Source: Stenotrophomonas sp. PS02298
Lineage (GTDB): Bacteria > Pseudomonadota > Gammaproteobacteria > Xanthomonadales > Xanthomonadaceae
Length of the DNA stretch: 39,942 nucleotides
Assembly: GCF_029959445.1 (NCBI RefSeq)
Contig: NZ_JASCOR010000024.1
Location: 1-39,942 of the forward strand
Direction: 5' to 3'
Every line of letters starts with the position of its first letter. The first letter of the stretch is position 1. The notes beneath the pieces are model-generated. The model was not told the origin of the DNA, did not search any database, and was given only the letters and a program-made list of their open reading frames with translations. Below, in pieces: positions 15,825 to 26,680 of this stretch. The position numbers and the translations under genes were made by a program.

Positions 15825-17546
15825 TCAGTGCGAAGAAGCCTTGCTCGCACCAATGCCGGTTTCGGCACGGACTTCCTGTGCCGGGTAGGCGGCACGCTCG
15901 GCTTGTGCGTTCTTGCTCTTGTCGGTGATCGAGAAGAACCAGATGCTGACGAAGGCAATCGTCATCGAGAACAGGGCCGGGCTGGTGTACGGGAACGGCG
16001 CGCTGCCGGCCGCATTGCCCAGCGTGTCCACCCATACCGACGGCGACAGCAGGGTCAGGATCAGCGACGAGGCCAGGCCCAGCGAACCACCAATCACCGC
16101 ACCGCGGGTGGTGCAGTCCTTCCACAGCAGCGACAGGATCAGCACCGGGAAGTTGGCCGATGCGGCGATGGCGAAGGCCAGCGACACCATGAAGGCCACG
16201 TTCTGCTTCTCGAACACGATACCCAGCAGCACCGCGATCACGCCCAACGCCAAGGTGGTGACGCGCGACACACGCAGCTCCGAGCCCGGTGCCGGGTTGC
16301 CCTTCTTGAACACGGTGGCATACAGGTCATGCGACACCGCCGATGCACCGGACAGCGTCAGGCCTGCGACCACGGCCAGGATGGTGGCGAACGCCACGGC
16401 CGAGATGAAGCCCATGAACATATTGCCGCCGACGGCCTTGCCGACCAGCACGGCTGCCATGTTCGGGCCGCCCTGGATGGTGCCGGTGACCGGATCCGCA
16501 TACTCCGGGTTGGTCAGCACCAGTGCGATCGCACCGAAGCCGATGATGAAGATCAGGATGTAGAAGTAGCCGATCCAGGTGGTTGCCCACAGCACCGACT
16601 TGCGTGCCTGCTTTGCATCGGGAACGGTGAAGAAGCGCATCAGGATGTGCGGCAGGCCGGCGGTACCGAACATCAGTGCCATGCCGAACGAGATTGCCGA
16701 GATCGGATCCTTGACGAAGCCACCAGGCCCCATTATCGCCAAGCCGGTACTGGCCGCTTCCTCCGCACTCTTGCCGCCGTTGGCTGCGATCTGGGTCTTG
16801 ACCCGCACCGCTTCGGTGAACAGTGCCTCGAAGCTGAAGTTGAAGTGCCACATCACCATCACGGCCATGAAGGTCACGCCGGACAGCAGCAGGCAGGCCT
16901 TGATGATCTGCACCCAGGTCGTGGCAGTCATGCCGCCGAACAGCACGTAGACCATCATCAGCACGCCGACCAGCGCCACTGCGATCCAGTAGTCCAGGCC
17001 GAACAGCAGCTTGATCAACGCACCGGCGCCGACCATCTGTGCGATCAGGTAGAACAGCACCACGACCAGCGTGCCCGATGCCGCGAACATGCGGATGGGC
17101 TTGGCCTGGAAGCGGTAGCCGGCGACGTCGGCAAAGGTGAAGCGGCCGAGGTTGCGCAGGCGCTCCGCCATCAGGAAGGTCAGGATCGGCCAACCGACGA
17201 GGAAGCCCAATGCGTAGATCAAACCGTCATAGCCGTTGGTCATCACCGCGGCGGTGATGCCGAGGAAGGAGGCCGCCGACATGTAGTCACCGGCGATGGC
17301 CAGGCCGTTCTGGAAACCGGTGATGCCGCCACCGGCGGTGTAGAAGTCGGACGCCGACTTGGTGCGGCCAGCGGCCCACTTCGTGATGCCAAGCGTGAAC
17401 ACCACGAAGGTCGCGAACATGATGATCGCGGTCCAGTTGGTCGGCTGGCGCACGGTCTGGCCGATGTCGCCGCCGGCGGCCATGGCCGCACCGCTGGCGA
17501 TCAGCAGACCGAGCAGCGCGCCCGATCGGAGGACGGAGTGGTTCAT
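15825..17546 (-). CDS. actP: Cation/acetate symporter
   Basis: A 573-residue SLC5-family sodium:solute symporter that imports acetate and related short carboxylates. It begins with a cleavable signal-like segment ([13 protein letters not shown]), as ActP does, and then shows about 13 membrane helices. Family segments include [20 protein letters not shown] near residues 65-85 and [17 protein letters not shown] near residue 400. GGAGGAA precedes the start, and its ATG overlaps the stop of the upstream DUF485 gene (ATGA), which indicates coupling. With acetyl-CoA synthetase nearby it forms an acetate-scavenging route. Expression is probably driven by the CrbS/CrbR-type system encoded in the same window; that link is inference from known regulons. 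Confidence 0.96.
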   Translation of the reverse strand: MNHSVLRSGALLGLLIASGAAMAAGGDIGQTVRQPTNWTAIIMFATFVVFTLGITKWAAGRTKSASDFYTAGGGITGFQNGLAIAGDYMSAASFLGITAAVMTNGYDGLIYALGFLVGWPILTFLMAERLRNLGRFTFADVAGYRFQAKPIRMFAASGTLVVVLFYLIAQMVGAGALIKLLFGLDYWIAVALVGVLMMVYVLFGGMTATTWVQIIKACLLLSGVTFMAVMVMWHFNFSFEALFTEAVRVKTQIAANGGKSAEEAASTGLAIMGPGGFVKDPISAISFGMALMFGTAGLPHILMRFFTVPDAKQARKSVLWATTWIGYFYILIFIIGFGAIALVLTNPEYADPVTGTIQGGPNMAAVLVGKAVGGNMFMGFISAVAFATILAVVAGLTLSGASAVSHDLYATVFKKGNPAPGSELRVSRVTTLALGVIAVLLGIVFEKQNVAFMVSLAFAIAASANFPVLILSLLWKDCTTRGAVIGGSLGLASSLILTLLSPSVWVDTLGNAAGSAPFPYTSPALFSMTIAFVSIWFFSITDKSKNAQAERAAYPAQEVRAETGIGASKASSH

Positions 17547-17860
17547 TGTGCTTCCTCCACGATCTCTTCGGTCAACTTGTCGAATTCCTTGTTGGCACGA
17601 CGCACGTAGAAGCCAGTGATCACGATGGTGAACACCATCAAGCCCAATGCGATCGGAATGCCGACGGTGGTGATCTTGCCGGCACCAATCGGCGTGGCCA
17701 GGAAGGCCTTGTCGAAGGCGATCAGGCCGATATAGCCGTAGTAGCCCAGCAACATCAGGATGGTCAGGAACCAACCCAGCTTGTTGCGCGAGCTGCGCAA
17801 CCGTTGGTATTTCGGGTTGGAGGCGATCCGCTCTACACGGGGATCGACGGAAGCATTCAT
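17543..17860 (-). CDS. yjcH: DUF485 membrane protein, ActP partner
   Basis: A 105-residue protein with two membrane helices (about residues 28-50 and 62-85) and charged ends. The [17 protein letters not shown] motif is typical of DUF485. In enterobacteria and many other proteobacteria this gene (yjcH) precedes actP in the acetate operon. Its biochemical role is not established; it is often suggested to assist the symporter. GGAGAA lies upstream of the ATG, and the stop overlaps the actP start by four bases. Confidence 0.95.
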   Translation of the reverse strand: MNASVDPRVERIASNPKYQRLRSSRNKLGWFLTILMLLGYYGYIGLIAFDKAFLATPIGAGKITTVGIPIALGLMVFTIVITGFYVRRANKEFDKLTEEIVEEAQ

Positions 17861-17976
17861 CGGAATTCTCCAGGCGTTGGGAATACGAACGCCATGGCAT
17901 TCGGAGATGCCGTGACGGTCACATGAGTGCTCCCCGTGGGGGTAGGGAGATGGGGCGTACTACATTTTCAGACGCG

Positions 17977-18003
17977 GTACCGGCGGCACTGCACCGCCGG
18001 CAC
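17977..18003 (-). terminator. Hairpin downstream of dcaP-like porin
   Basis: GTACCGGCGG pairs with CCGCCGGCAC (one unpaired base on the left arm) to form a GC-rich stem immediately after the porin stop. No T tract follows on the - strand, so it may stabilise the transcript end rather than act as a classical intrinsic terminator. Confidence 0.4.
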
Positions 18004-18011
18004 CGGATGGG

Positions 18012-19445
18012 TCAGAAGCTGTACTTTGTGGTGAACTGCAGGCGGCTGATATCGCCCTTCTTGCCGTTCTCGATCTCGCGCACGCCGTACATCAACTCGG
18101 CACCGACATCGACCTTGGGCATCGGGGTGTAGAAGATGTTGCCGCGGATCGACTGCACGCTCTTGGTCACCAGGTCACCGGTGATGGAGGCGTTGTTGTC
18201 GTAGTCGCTGCGTGCGTAGATCAGGTTGGTGCGCAGCTTCGGGCTGAAGGCATGGCGCCAGCCGACATAGCCGGCAACCACGCCGGTGGGATCGATCTCG
18301 TCGCGGATCGCGTCATAGCCGCTGTCGGCGGTGATGCCCAGGCCGATGTAGCGCGAAATGCCTTCGCCACCGGTCAGCTGGTAATGCAGGGTATCGGCAT
18401 CGCCCATCAGCCACTTGCCGCCGAGGGTAACGCCGCCGGCCACCTTGCTGGCATCGGCACCGGTGGTCTGGTTGTCGAGCTTGAGCTGACGCACCAGGCC
18501 GGCGACGCCGAAGGTGCCCCAGTCGCCCTTCCAACCGTAACGCACGGTCAGGTCGGGCATCGAGCCACGGTCGGAGTTGGCAACCGCCGGCACGTTCCAC
18601 TTGTTGGTGACCGGGTTGAAGGTGCCGGTAAGCGTGGTGGTTTCCGGGTTTTCCAGGGCAACACTCAGGCCGCCATTGGTGTAACGGATCTGCGCCTGGC
18701 GCACGAACACCACGCCATCGGTGGGACCAACGAAGTCAGCCGCTTCCGGAATCGAGGCCGCGTCCATGAAGTTGGACCAGGTCTGGCCGGCCAACCACTT
18801 GTTCCAGTACATGTAGGCGTGGCGCAGGGTGACGCCGTAGGTGTTGGTCGCGGTCTGGTTGCCCAGCGAGTTGCCGAAGAAATCCATCTCGACCATCGCG
18901 CCGGCCTTGTCGCCGTTCTCGGCGACATGGTCCACGCCCAGGTTGAAGCGCGAGAACTTGGCGTGGGCGTTGTAGTCCACGTCCGAGGCCTTGCCCGAAC
19001 CACCGGCGCCATGCACCGGCGTCTGGCCCGGCAGATACAGCGCGCGGCCGGTGGCATCGTCGGCCAGCTGGCCATCACCGGTACGCGTGGCGAGGAAATC
19101 GGCCTTGATGAAGCCACCGACCTTGAAGGTGGTGCCCGGCGCGGCGCCCGGGGTGATGGTGGTCAGCTGAATTGGCTGCTTGCCTGCCGGCACCGCCGGT
19201 GCAGCAGCACGTTCGGCCTGTGCACTGCGCACCTGCACCACTTCGCTCTGGGTCTGGGCAATCGCGCCCTGCTGTTGCTGCTGGGTGGACAGCAGCAGCT
19301 GCACCTGCCGCTCGAGGTCGGCGACGCGTGCTTCCAGCGCCTTCTCTTTCGCGGTCTCGGCGAAGGCCATGCCCGGCGCGACCAGCGCGACGAACAGGGC
19401 AGCGGCAAGTGGCCGGCGGGCCGTTTTCAGGATGTTTCGATTCAT
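18012..19445 (-). CDS. dcaP: DcaP-like trimeric outer-membrane porin
   Basis: A 477-residue outer-membrane channel. The signal peptide (residues 1-29, ending PGMAFA) is followed by a coiled-coil of about 45 residues ([20 protein letters not shown], then a Gln run). A linker and a 16-strand-type barrel follow, starting near [14 protein letters not shown] and closing with the terminal Phe (FTTKYSF). This layout matches the DcaP family, whose members pass dicarboxylates and other small acids. It sits between actP and acs and is divergent from acs. A role in acetate or carboxylate entry is therefore reasonable, but is inferred from position. Confidence 0.87.
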   Translation of the reverse strand: MNRNILKTARRPLAAALFVALVAPGMAFAETAKEKALEARVADLERQVQLLLSTQQQQQGAIAQTQSEVVQVRSAQAERAAAPAVPAGKQPIQLTTITPGAAPGTTFKVGGFIKADFLATRTGDGQLADDATGRALYLPGQTPVHGAGGSGKASDVDYNAHAKFSRFNLGVDHVAENGDKAGAMVEMDFFGNSLGNQTATNTYGVTLRHAYMYWNKWLAGQTWSNFMDAASIPEAADFVGPTDGVVFVRQAQIRYTNGGLSVALENPETTTLTGTFNPVTNKWNVPAVANSDRGSMPDLTVRYGWKGDWGTFGVAGLVRQLKLDNQTTGADASKVAGGVTLGGKWLMGDADTLHYQLTGGEGISRYIGLGITADSGYDAIRDEIDPTGVVAGYVGWRHAFSPKLRTNLIYARSDYDNNASITGDLVTKSVQSIRGNIFYTPMPKVDVGAELMYGVREIENGKKGDISRLQFTTKYSF

Positions 19446-19683
19446 TGGGGCTGCCTCTCTCCAGGCTGGCGAACGGTCCGCGCCGGTTGCACGGTCGCAG
19501 CCAGCGTGCGCGGCGATGGCAGCGGCCGGCTATTCGCCATTAGTCGTAAGCAAGCGTCTGTTCGACCATCGTCTAACAGAAGATCCAGCGCGAGATGGGG
19601 TGGATGCGGCACACTTGGGGTGTCCGGCCCTGTCCCACGACATGGCTCATTCATTGGTTACAAGTGCAAAGGTGAGGGTTGCC
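19446..19683. promoter_or_regulatory. Divergent dcaP/acs control region
   Basis: This 238-nt divergent intergenic region must hold promoters for both genes. A hyphenated inverted repeat TCTGTT (19557-19562) / AACAGA (19575-19580) with 12 nt between the arms lies near its middle and could be a site for the LuxR-type regulator encoded downstream. The acs ribosome binding site GGTGAGG is at 19671-19677. No convincing -10/-35 elements were fixed, and the operator suggestion is speculative. Confidence 0.4.
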
Positions 19684-21627
<1,944 letters not shown>

Positions 21628-21638
21628 GCGTTACAAGC

Positions 21639-21660
21639 CCGGGGCACCACGGTGCCCCGG
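21639..21660 (+). terminator. GC hairpin after acs
   Basis: CCGGGGCAC and GTGCCCCGG form a 9-bp perfect stem with a 4-nt loop, 12 nt after the acs stop. The downstream sequence CTGTTGG lacks a T tract, so termination may be partial. Read-through into the response regulator 97 nt further on is possible. Confidence 0.5.
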
Positions 21661-21756
21661 CTGTTGGTCCATGTGGAGGGCGTGGATCGGCATCTGTACC
21701 GGTATCCTGTTTCACCGGAAGGGCGTCACGCCCCTTACTTCAGCATTGGATCGCAT

Positions 21757-22422
21757 ATGCCTACCCTCCTCATTGCCGATGACCATCCGCTGTTCCGCGA
21801 AGCCCTCAAGGGCGCGGTGCAACGCGTCATTCCCGGCGTGCAGCTGATGGAGGCCGACAGCGTCGAAGCGCTGTACGCACTGGCCGAACAACACCCCGAT
21901 GCCGACCTTGTGCTGATGGACCTCAACATGCCCGGCGCACAAGGCTTCAACGCGCTGGTGCACCTGCGTTCGCTGCACCCGCAGCTGCCCATCGTGGTGG
22001 TCTCCGCACGCGAGGAAGCGACGGTGATGCGACGCGCACTGGACCATGGCGCATTCGGCTTCATTCCAAAATCCGCCGATTCGGACACCATCGGCCATGC
22101 GCTGGGCACCATCCTCGATGGCGAGCGCTGGGCACCGGCGGAGGCGCACAACGTGCCGCCGACCCCGAATGAAGAACGCGAAGTCGGCCAGCGCCTGCGC
22201 GAACTGACCCCGCAGCAGTTCCGCGTGCTGCAGATGCTCGGCGTGGGCCGCCTGAACAAGCAGATCGCCTATGACCTGGGCGTCTCCGAGGCCACCATCA
22301 AGGCCCACGTCACCGCCATCCTGCGCAAGCTCGGCGTTACCAACCGCACCCAGGCGGTGCTGATGGCCGGCAAGCTGGCGATCGACGACGACGCCATCGT
22401 GCTGCCGCCGGAAGAAGATTGA
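21757..22422 (+). CDS. crbR: LuxR-type response regulator, CrbR/ErdR-like
   Basis: A 221-residue NarL/FixJ-type two-component regulator. The receiver domain has Asp8-Asp9, phospho-acceptor Asp55 (LVLMDLNMPG), Ser83 and Lys105 (GFIPKS). A LuxR-type helix-turn-helix covers about residues 155-207 (LNKQIAYDLGVSEATIKAHV). The sequence style matches CrbR of Vibrio and ErdR/AgmR of Pseudomonas, which activate acetyl-CoA synthetase and acetate uptake. It lies directly after acs, and its presumed partner kinase (26681-30121) is about 4 kb away. The start is ATG 21757, with a weak TTGGA 6 nt upstream. The family call is firm; the symbol rests on context. Confidence 0.88.
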   Translation: MPTLLIADDHPLFREALKGAVQRVIPGVQLMEADSVEALYALAEQHPDADLVLMDLNMPGAQGFNALVHLRSLHPQLPIVVVSAREEATVMRRALDHGAFGFIPKSADSDTIGHALGTILDGERWAPAEAHNVPPTPNEEREVGQRLRELTPQQFRVLQMLGVGRLNKQIAYDLGVSEATIKAHVTAILRKLGVTNRTQAVLMAGKLAIDDDAIVLPPEED

Positions 22423-22480
22423 GTTGCTGCCGGCGCTTGCCTGCGGCTGAGCGCTGAAAACCACCCTTGCACACCCCCCT

Positions 22481-23058
22481 GCGCGTTGCGCAAGCGAGGG
22501 AGCTCCAGCCCCTCCCCTTTGGCGCAGCCAAGGGGGAGGTTGGGAGGGGGTAGCTTTGGCTGTTGCTTCTGCGCGTTGCCTGGCTTGCCCGCGAACAGCA
22601 CCCCTCCCCAGCCCTCCCCTGCGCGTTGCGCAAGGGAGGGAGCCTGGCCCCTTTCCTTTGGCGCAGCCAAGGGGGAGGTTGGGAGGGGGTAGCTTTGGCT
22701 GTTGCTTCTGCGCGTTGCCTGGCTTGCCCGCGAACAGCACCCCTCCCCAGCCCTCCCCTGCGCGTTGCGCAAGGGAGGGAGCCTGGCCCCTCCCCTTTGG
22801 CGCAGCCAAGGGGGAGGTTGGGAGGGGGTGGCTTTGGCTGTTGCTTCTGCGCGTTGCCTGGCTTGCCCGCGAACAGCCCCCTCCCCAACCCTCCCCTGCG
22901 CGTTGCGCAAGGGAGGGAGCTGCTGCCCCTCCCCTTTGGCGCAGCCAAGGGGGAGGTTGGGAGGGGGTGGCTTTGGTTGTTGCTTCTGCGCGTTGTCTGG
23001 CTTGCCCGCGAACAGCACCCCTCCCCAGCCCTCCCCTGCGCGTTGCGCAAGGGGGAGC
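22481..23058. repeat. Tandem array of about 139-bp palindromic repeat units
   Basis: The 642-nt gap between the response regulator and the chemoreceptor is almost wholly a tandem array. GCGCGTTGCGCAAG recurs at 22481, 22621, 22760, 22898 and 23038, and TGGCGCAGCCAAGGGGG at 22520, 22659, 22798 and 22937, so the period is 139 nt with one-base variations. Each unit holds two imperfect hairpins, one closing on GCGCGTTGCGC and one on TTGGCGCAGCCAA, flanked by CCCCTCCCC/GGGAGGGG arms. The linker GGCTGTTGCTTCTGCGCGTT (then GCCTGGC) is nearly unchanged. The array ends about 7 nt before the chemoreceptor stop. Open frames across it are by-products of the repeat. Confidence 0.95.
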
Positions 23059-23064
23059 TGCAGC

Positions 23065-25539
23065 TCATGCCGAGCGCTGCAGCACCGGCTCCGCTGCCGC
23101 CGTCGCATCGACCACGAACACTTCCGCCGCTGCGGCCAGCTCCTGCGTCTGCTCGCGCATCGCCTGCGCGGCATGCGATGAGGCGCGTGCGACCTCGCCA
23201 CTCTGGCGGGTGCCTTCACCGATACGCCGCAGCAGGCGCTCCACATCATCCACCGCGCTGACCTGCCGCGCCGAGCCTGCATCGATCCGTTCCAGCGCGC
23301 TGGCCACCTGCGCCACCCGACCACCAATGTCCTGCATCGCCGCACCGCTGCTGTCAGCCAGCCGCGCGCCTTCCTCCACCTGCCGCAGCGATGCGTCGAT
23401 CAGGCCGCGGATCTGCTTGGATGCCTCCGCCGAGCGCTGCGCCAGCTGGCGCACCTCGTTGGCCACCACCGCGAAGCCACGTCCGTGGCTGCCGGCCCGC
23501 GCGGCCTCGACCGCAGCGTTCAGTGCCAGCAGATTGGTCTGGAACGACAGGCTGTCGACGGTGGCGACGATCTCGCGGATGTGTCGTGAGGACGCCCGCA
23601 GCTGGTCCATGCCAGTGATCGCGGCCGCCGTGGCCTGGCGCCCGCGTTCGGCCGCATCGCTGGCCTGCGCCGACACCAGCGCACTCTCGCGCGCACTGCC
23701 GGCATTCTCGCGCGCCTCACCGGCCACCGAGCGCACCCGCTGCAACGCCTCCTGCACGTCACCCACCTGCTGTTCCACGCGCCCGGACAGGTCGGCGGTA
23801 CCACTGGCCATGTCGCCCACCGCTGCCTGCACGCTGCCCGCCGACTGCTGGATGCGGGCGACGATGCCGCCGACCTGCTGCATGGCCTCCTCCAGCCCTT
23901 GCCGCAGGCGTGCGTAGATGCCCTGGCCGTCGCCGCGCATGCGCGCACTCAGGTCACCGTGGGCGAAGTGGCCGATCACCCGCGTCGCATCCCCCACCTG
24001 CGCCTGCACGCTGTCCAGCAGGGAGTTGATGCGCTCGCCCAGCTGCAGCACGAAGCCCTGCTTGTCGGCCAGCACGATGCGTCCCTGCAGGTCGCCGGCG
24101 GTCGCTGCCGCGACCACCGCGGCCACTTCGTTGACGATCACCCGCTCAAGCCGTCGGTCCTGCCATTCCATCACCAGACCAAGTACCCGATCAGCTTCCA
24201 GCACCGGGCTGGCCCGCAGCAGGAAGCCGCTGTTGCCCAGCTCCACCTCCGCGTCCATCGCCATGCTCTGCTCGAAGGCAGCCCGCATGAGTGCGGCAAC
24301 TGCCGGCCCGAGTTCGGCCACCTCGCTGCCCACCTCGGCCGCTCCTTCGATCCCGGCCTCGGCGAATGCCTGCTGCAACGCCGAATTGGCATAGACCACG
24401 TGGCCTGCGGCATCCGTCACCAGCACCGCAGCGCTGGCCACGTCCAATGCCTGGCGTACCCGCTGGTTGGCGCCCGCCGCCAGGCGCTCGCCGGCAATGC
24501 GCTCGCGCAGGCTGGACTGCATCTGCATCAGCGCCGCCGCCAACCGACCAATCTCGTCATGCGCGTTGCGCACCACCAACTGGCCGTCCAGGTCATCGTC
24601 GGCAATGGCGCGGGCGAATGCCGCTGCGTCGGCCAGCGGCCGTTCCACCGCTCGCAACAGCAACAGCAGCAGACTGACCAGCAACAAGCCAACCACCAGC
24701 ACGGTGGCAGCGAAGGCGGCATCCATCCAACGTCGCGCTGCGGCCTGTTCGTCGCGTTGCTTGGCCAGGCTGGCGCGCTGTGCCTGCTGCAAGCGTGTCA
24801 GCACCGGCAAGGCCTTGGCGGCAAGGTCGTCCATCGCCTGGGTCTCGCTGTCGGCCCCGTAGCGCGCCGCTGCATAGGACAGGAATGCCTCCTGGTAGCG
24901 CTGCATCGCATCGCGTACCTGCTGCTTGCTGCCGTCCGGCATGCGCGCTGCCTGCAGCAGCAGCTCGAAGGGCATCACCTGCGCACTCAGCTCATCCGCG
25001 TACTTCTGCTCACGGCGCAGGATGAAGTCCTTCTCGTAGCGGCGCATGGTCAGCATCGACACCTGCAAGGCCGCATCCGGATGCTCGCCGATCAGGTTCT
25101 CCACTTCGTGCACGGCATTGCGCAGCTGGCCCTGCATGCCGCTGTCGGCATCGTGGCCAAGTTCGGTGATGCGCTGATCCAATGCCTGCCCGGACTGAAC
25201 ATACTCAAGCAGTGGCGCGCGCAACGCCTGCTCCCAACCTGCGTCCTTCCTGTCCGTGGCCAGCAGCGCCTGCAGGCGGCCATTGGCGGCCACAAACGCC
25301 TGCCCGGCGACTGCCGAGAACGACATGGCATACTCGGCCTGGGCGCGGCGCGCCTCGGCAAACGCAGCCACCAGCGCCTCCAGCTGCGCTGCATCCTGCT
25401 GGTAACTCTGCAGCCGCTGGTCGGCACTGCGCATGCCAACACTGAGCCAGGCATAGGCCGAGCCGATGACGAGCAGGCCGACCACCAGCGCCAGCAGGCT
25501 CAGACGCAGTTTCTGGGCGATACCAAGGGGGAACTTCAT
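23065..25539 (-). CDS. Methyl-accepting chemotaxis protein with HBM-like sensor and PAS
   Basis: An 824-residue chemoreceptor. Membrane helix 1 is near residues 12-33. A helical periplasmic domain of about 235 residues follows, containing MLTMRRYEKDFILR, typical of HBM-type sensors. Helix 2 is near 275-297 and HAMP near 298-350. A PAS-like domain follows near 360-470 (AVLVTDAAGHVVYANSALQQ), then a second HAMP-like stretch. The signalling hairpin has its tip at about residues 665-682 (FQTNLLALNAAVEAARAG). There is no C-terminal CheR/CheB-docking pentapeptide. HBM receptors such as McpS and McpQ of Pseudomonas bind carboxylates or citrate; here the ligand is unknown, but the gene lies between an acetate regulator and its likely kinase. 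GGAG lies upstream of the ATG. Confidence 0.93.
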   Translation of the reverse strand: MKFPLGIAQKLRLSLLALVVGLLVIGSAYAWLSVGMRSADQRLQSYQQDAAQLEALVAAFAEARRAQAEYAMSFSAVAGQAFVAANGRLQALLATDRKDAGWEQALRAPLLEYVQSGQALDQRITELGHDADSGMQGQLRNAVHEVENLIGEHPDAALQVSMLTMRRYEKDFILRREQKYADELSAQVMPFELLLQAARMPDGSKQQVRDAMQRYQEAFLSYAAARYGADSETQAMDDLAAKALPVLTRLQQAQRASLAKQRDEQAAARRWMDAAFAATVLVVGLLLVSLLLLLLRAVERPLADAAAFARAIADDDLDGQLVVRNAHDEIGRLAAALMQMQSSLRERIAGERLAAGANQRVRQALDVASAAVLVTDAAGHVVYANSALQQAFAEAGIEGAAEVGSEVAELGPAVAALMRAAFEQSMAMDAEVELGNSGFLLRASPVLEADRVLGLVMEWQDRRLERVIVNEVAAVVAAATAGDLQGRIVLADKQGFVLQLGERINSLLDSVQAQVGDATRVIGHFAHGDLSARMRGDGQGIYARLRQGLEEAMQQVGGIVARIQQSAGSVQAAVGDMASGTADLSGRVEQQVGDVQEALQRVRSVAGEARENAGSARESALVSAQASDAAERGRQATAAAITGMDQLRASSRHIREIVATVDSLSFQTNLLALNAAVEAARAGSHGRGFAVVANEVRQLAQRSAEASKQIRGLIDASLRQVEEGARLADSSGAAMQDIGGRVAQVASALERIDAGSARQVSAVDDVERLLRRIGEGTRQSGEVARASSHAAQAMREQTQELAAAAEVFVVDATAAAEPVLQRSA

Positions 25540-25726
25540 GCCGCACTCCGGGCGTAGAGATGCCTCGAAATCGGCCGCACATCAGGTTTCTTGAGTGCTG
25601 ATTTGCAGGAAATTGCCGCGCTGCGCCAGCCGTGCGCGCGTATCAGGCCATGCATCCATGACAGTGATCTTTCAGTTCCGCCGCCAAGCTGGCATCCCGG
25701 GGCTGTCCGTTCAGATTGGGGGGCCA

Positions 25727-25735
25727 TGCTAGAAT
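25727..25735 (+). promoter_or_regulatory. Candidate extended -10 promoter of mntP
   Basis: TGCTAGAAT matches an extended -10 element (TGnTATAAT-like). It would place transcription start around 25742, exactly where the riboswitch begins. No good -35 is seen at standard distance, which is common for extended -10 promoters. The rest of the 25540-25726 stretch probably also holds the divergent chemoreceptor promoter, but nothing specific was recognised. Confidence 0.5.
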
Positions 25736-25740
25736 CCGCG

Positions 25741-25890
25741 CTCCCTTGGGGAGTAGCCTGCTTCCAGCATTGGAAGCGCCCACATCAACACACTCGGCCA
25801 GTGCGCCGTGGTGTGGGCAGCCAGACCCGGTTGGCGAGACCAGCGGCATGCGTGCGCAACTACGGTTGGGCGCGACGCATGCCGTTTGCG
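25741..25890 (+). ncRNA. yybP-ykoY manganese riboswitch upstream of mntP
   Basis: The leader carries the conserved words of the yybP-ykoY family in order: TTGGGGAGTAGCC near 25747, ATCAACACACTCGGC near 25784, and GGCGAGACC near 25833. Helical arms lie between them, such as CTTCC/GGAAG. A 10-bp stem CGGCATGCGT (25844-25853) / ACGCATGCCG (25875-25884) follows the aptamer and is likely part of the expression platform. No T tract follows, so control of ribosome access is more likely than transcription termination. The family binds Mn2+ in other bacteria and commonly precedes mntP. Confidence 0.9.
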
Positions 25891-25912
25891 TCCGCCCGAC
25901 CCGGTAGTCCAG

Positions 25913-26509
25913 ATGTCTCCCATTTCCATTGTTCTGATCGGTTTCGCCATGTCCACCGACGCCTTCGCCGCGGCGGTCGGCAAGGGCGCAGCCATGCGCA
26001 AGCCGCGCCTGATTGATGCACTGCGCGCAGGCTTGATCTTCGGCGTCATCGAGGCAATCACGCCGATCATCGGCTGGTTGCTGGGCCGCGCTGCCTCGCA
26101 GTATGTGCAGGCCTTCGATCACTGGATCGCGTTCGGCCTGCTCGGGGTACTCGGCGCGCACATGATCATCGCCGGCCTGAAGCCTGATGATGAAACCGAA
26201 GGCGACGGTGATGACGACGCAGGCGAGCAGCACAAGAGTTTCTGGACGCTTGCCGTGACCGGCTTCGCCACCAGCATCGATGCGATGGCGATCGGCGTCG
26301 GCCTGGCCTTCCTTGACGTGCATATCGGCGTGGTCGCGCTGGTGATCGGCCTGTGCACGATGGTCATGGTGACCATCGGCATCATGCTGGGCCGCGCCCT
26401 GGGGGCGGTGGTTGGCAAGCGTGCGGAAATCGTTGGCGGCGTGATCCTGATCATCATCGGCTGCGCGATCCTGTACGAGCATCTGACGGCTGCGGCCGCC
26501 GTTGGGTGA
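25913..26509 (+). CDS. mntP: Manganese efflux pump MntP
   Basis: A 198-residue inner-membrane exporter with six predicted helices in two related halves. The conserved aspartates lie in [16 protein letters not shown] (Asp16) and in [16 protein letters not shown] (Asp123), matching the paired acidic residues needed for Mn2+ export in E. coli MntP. A short acidic cytoplasmic loop ([11 protein letters not shown]) lies between the halves. There is no good ribosome binding site before the ATG (CCCGGTAGTCCAG), which fits translational control by the riboswitch directly upstream. The longer open frame reading back into the riboswitch is not coding. Confidence 0.95.
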   Translation: MSPISIVLIGFAMSTDAFAAAVGKGAAMRKPRLIDALRAGLIFGVIEAITPIIGWLLGRAASQYVQAFDHWIAFGLLGVLGAHMIIAGLKPDDETEGDGDDDAGEQHKSFWTLAVTGFATSIDAMAIGVGLAFLDVHIGVVALVIGLCTMVMVTIGIMLGRALGAVVGKRAEIVGGVILIIIGCAILYEHLTAAAAVG

Positions 26510-26512
26510 CCT

Positions 26513-26647
26513 GCGGGAGCGGCGTGAGCCGCGAAGCAAGCGCAGCCATGATGCGCTGGGGCATAGCCGATAAGGCCTCTGCCGAGCATGGCTCGGCACT
26601 ACAGATCTAGCCCCTCTCCCGATCACCGGAGAGGGGTTGGGGTGAGG
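26513..26647. repeat. Composite of three dispersed repeat types
   Basis: Three repeat families are packed between mntP and the kinase stop. A single GCGGGAGCGGCGTGAGCCGC copy (continuing GAAGC) lies at 26513-26537. A SMAG-type REP TGCCGAGCATGGCTCGGCAC (then TAC) lies at 26580-26602. A CCCCTCTCC/GGAGAGGGG hairpin with GTTGGGGTGAGGGC lies at 26611-26647. The last may end the convergent kinase transcript. Confidence 0.8.
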
Positions 26648-26680
26648 GCCGCTTTTGCTGGTAAAGCACAGTGCTGGCTG

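Noticed and set aside
19446..19683. Sigma-54 promoter for acs
   Set aside because: GGCACACTTGGGG near 19607 resembles only half of a -24/-12 element. The GC dinucleotide at the correct spacing was not found.
22481..23058. CRISPR array
   Set aside because: The unit is about 139 bp and both palindromes and linkers are repeated almost unchanged, so there are no unique spacers. No cas gene is present.
22269..23917. Several long open frames on both strands crossing the 139-bp repeat array
   Set aside because: Their translations are periodic repeats of the array in different frames, they lack ribosome binding sites, and they run into the antisense of the chemoreceptor. The repeat length and lack of stops explain them.
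25808..25912. N-terminal extension of MntP
   Set aside because: The extra codons read through the riboswitch aptamer and platform, and the family begins at [14 protein letters not shown] with the conserved Asp16.
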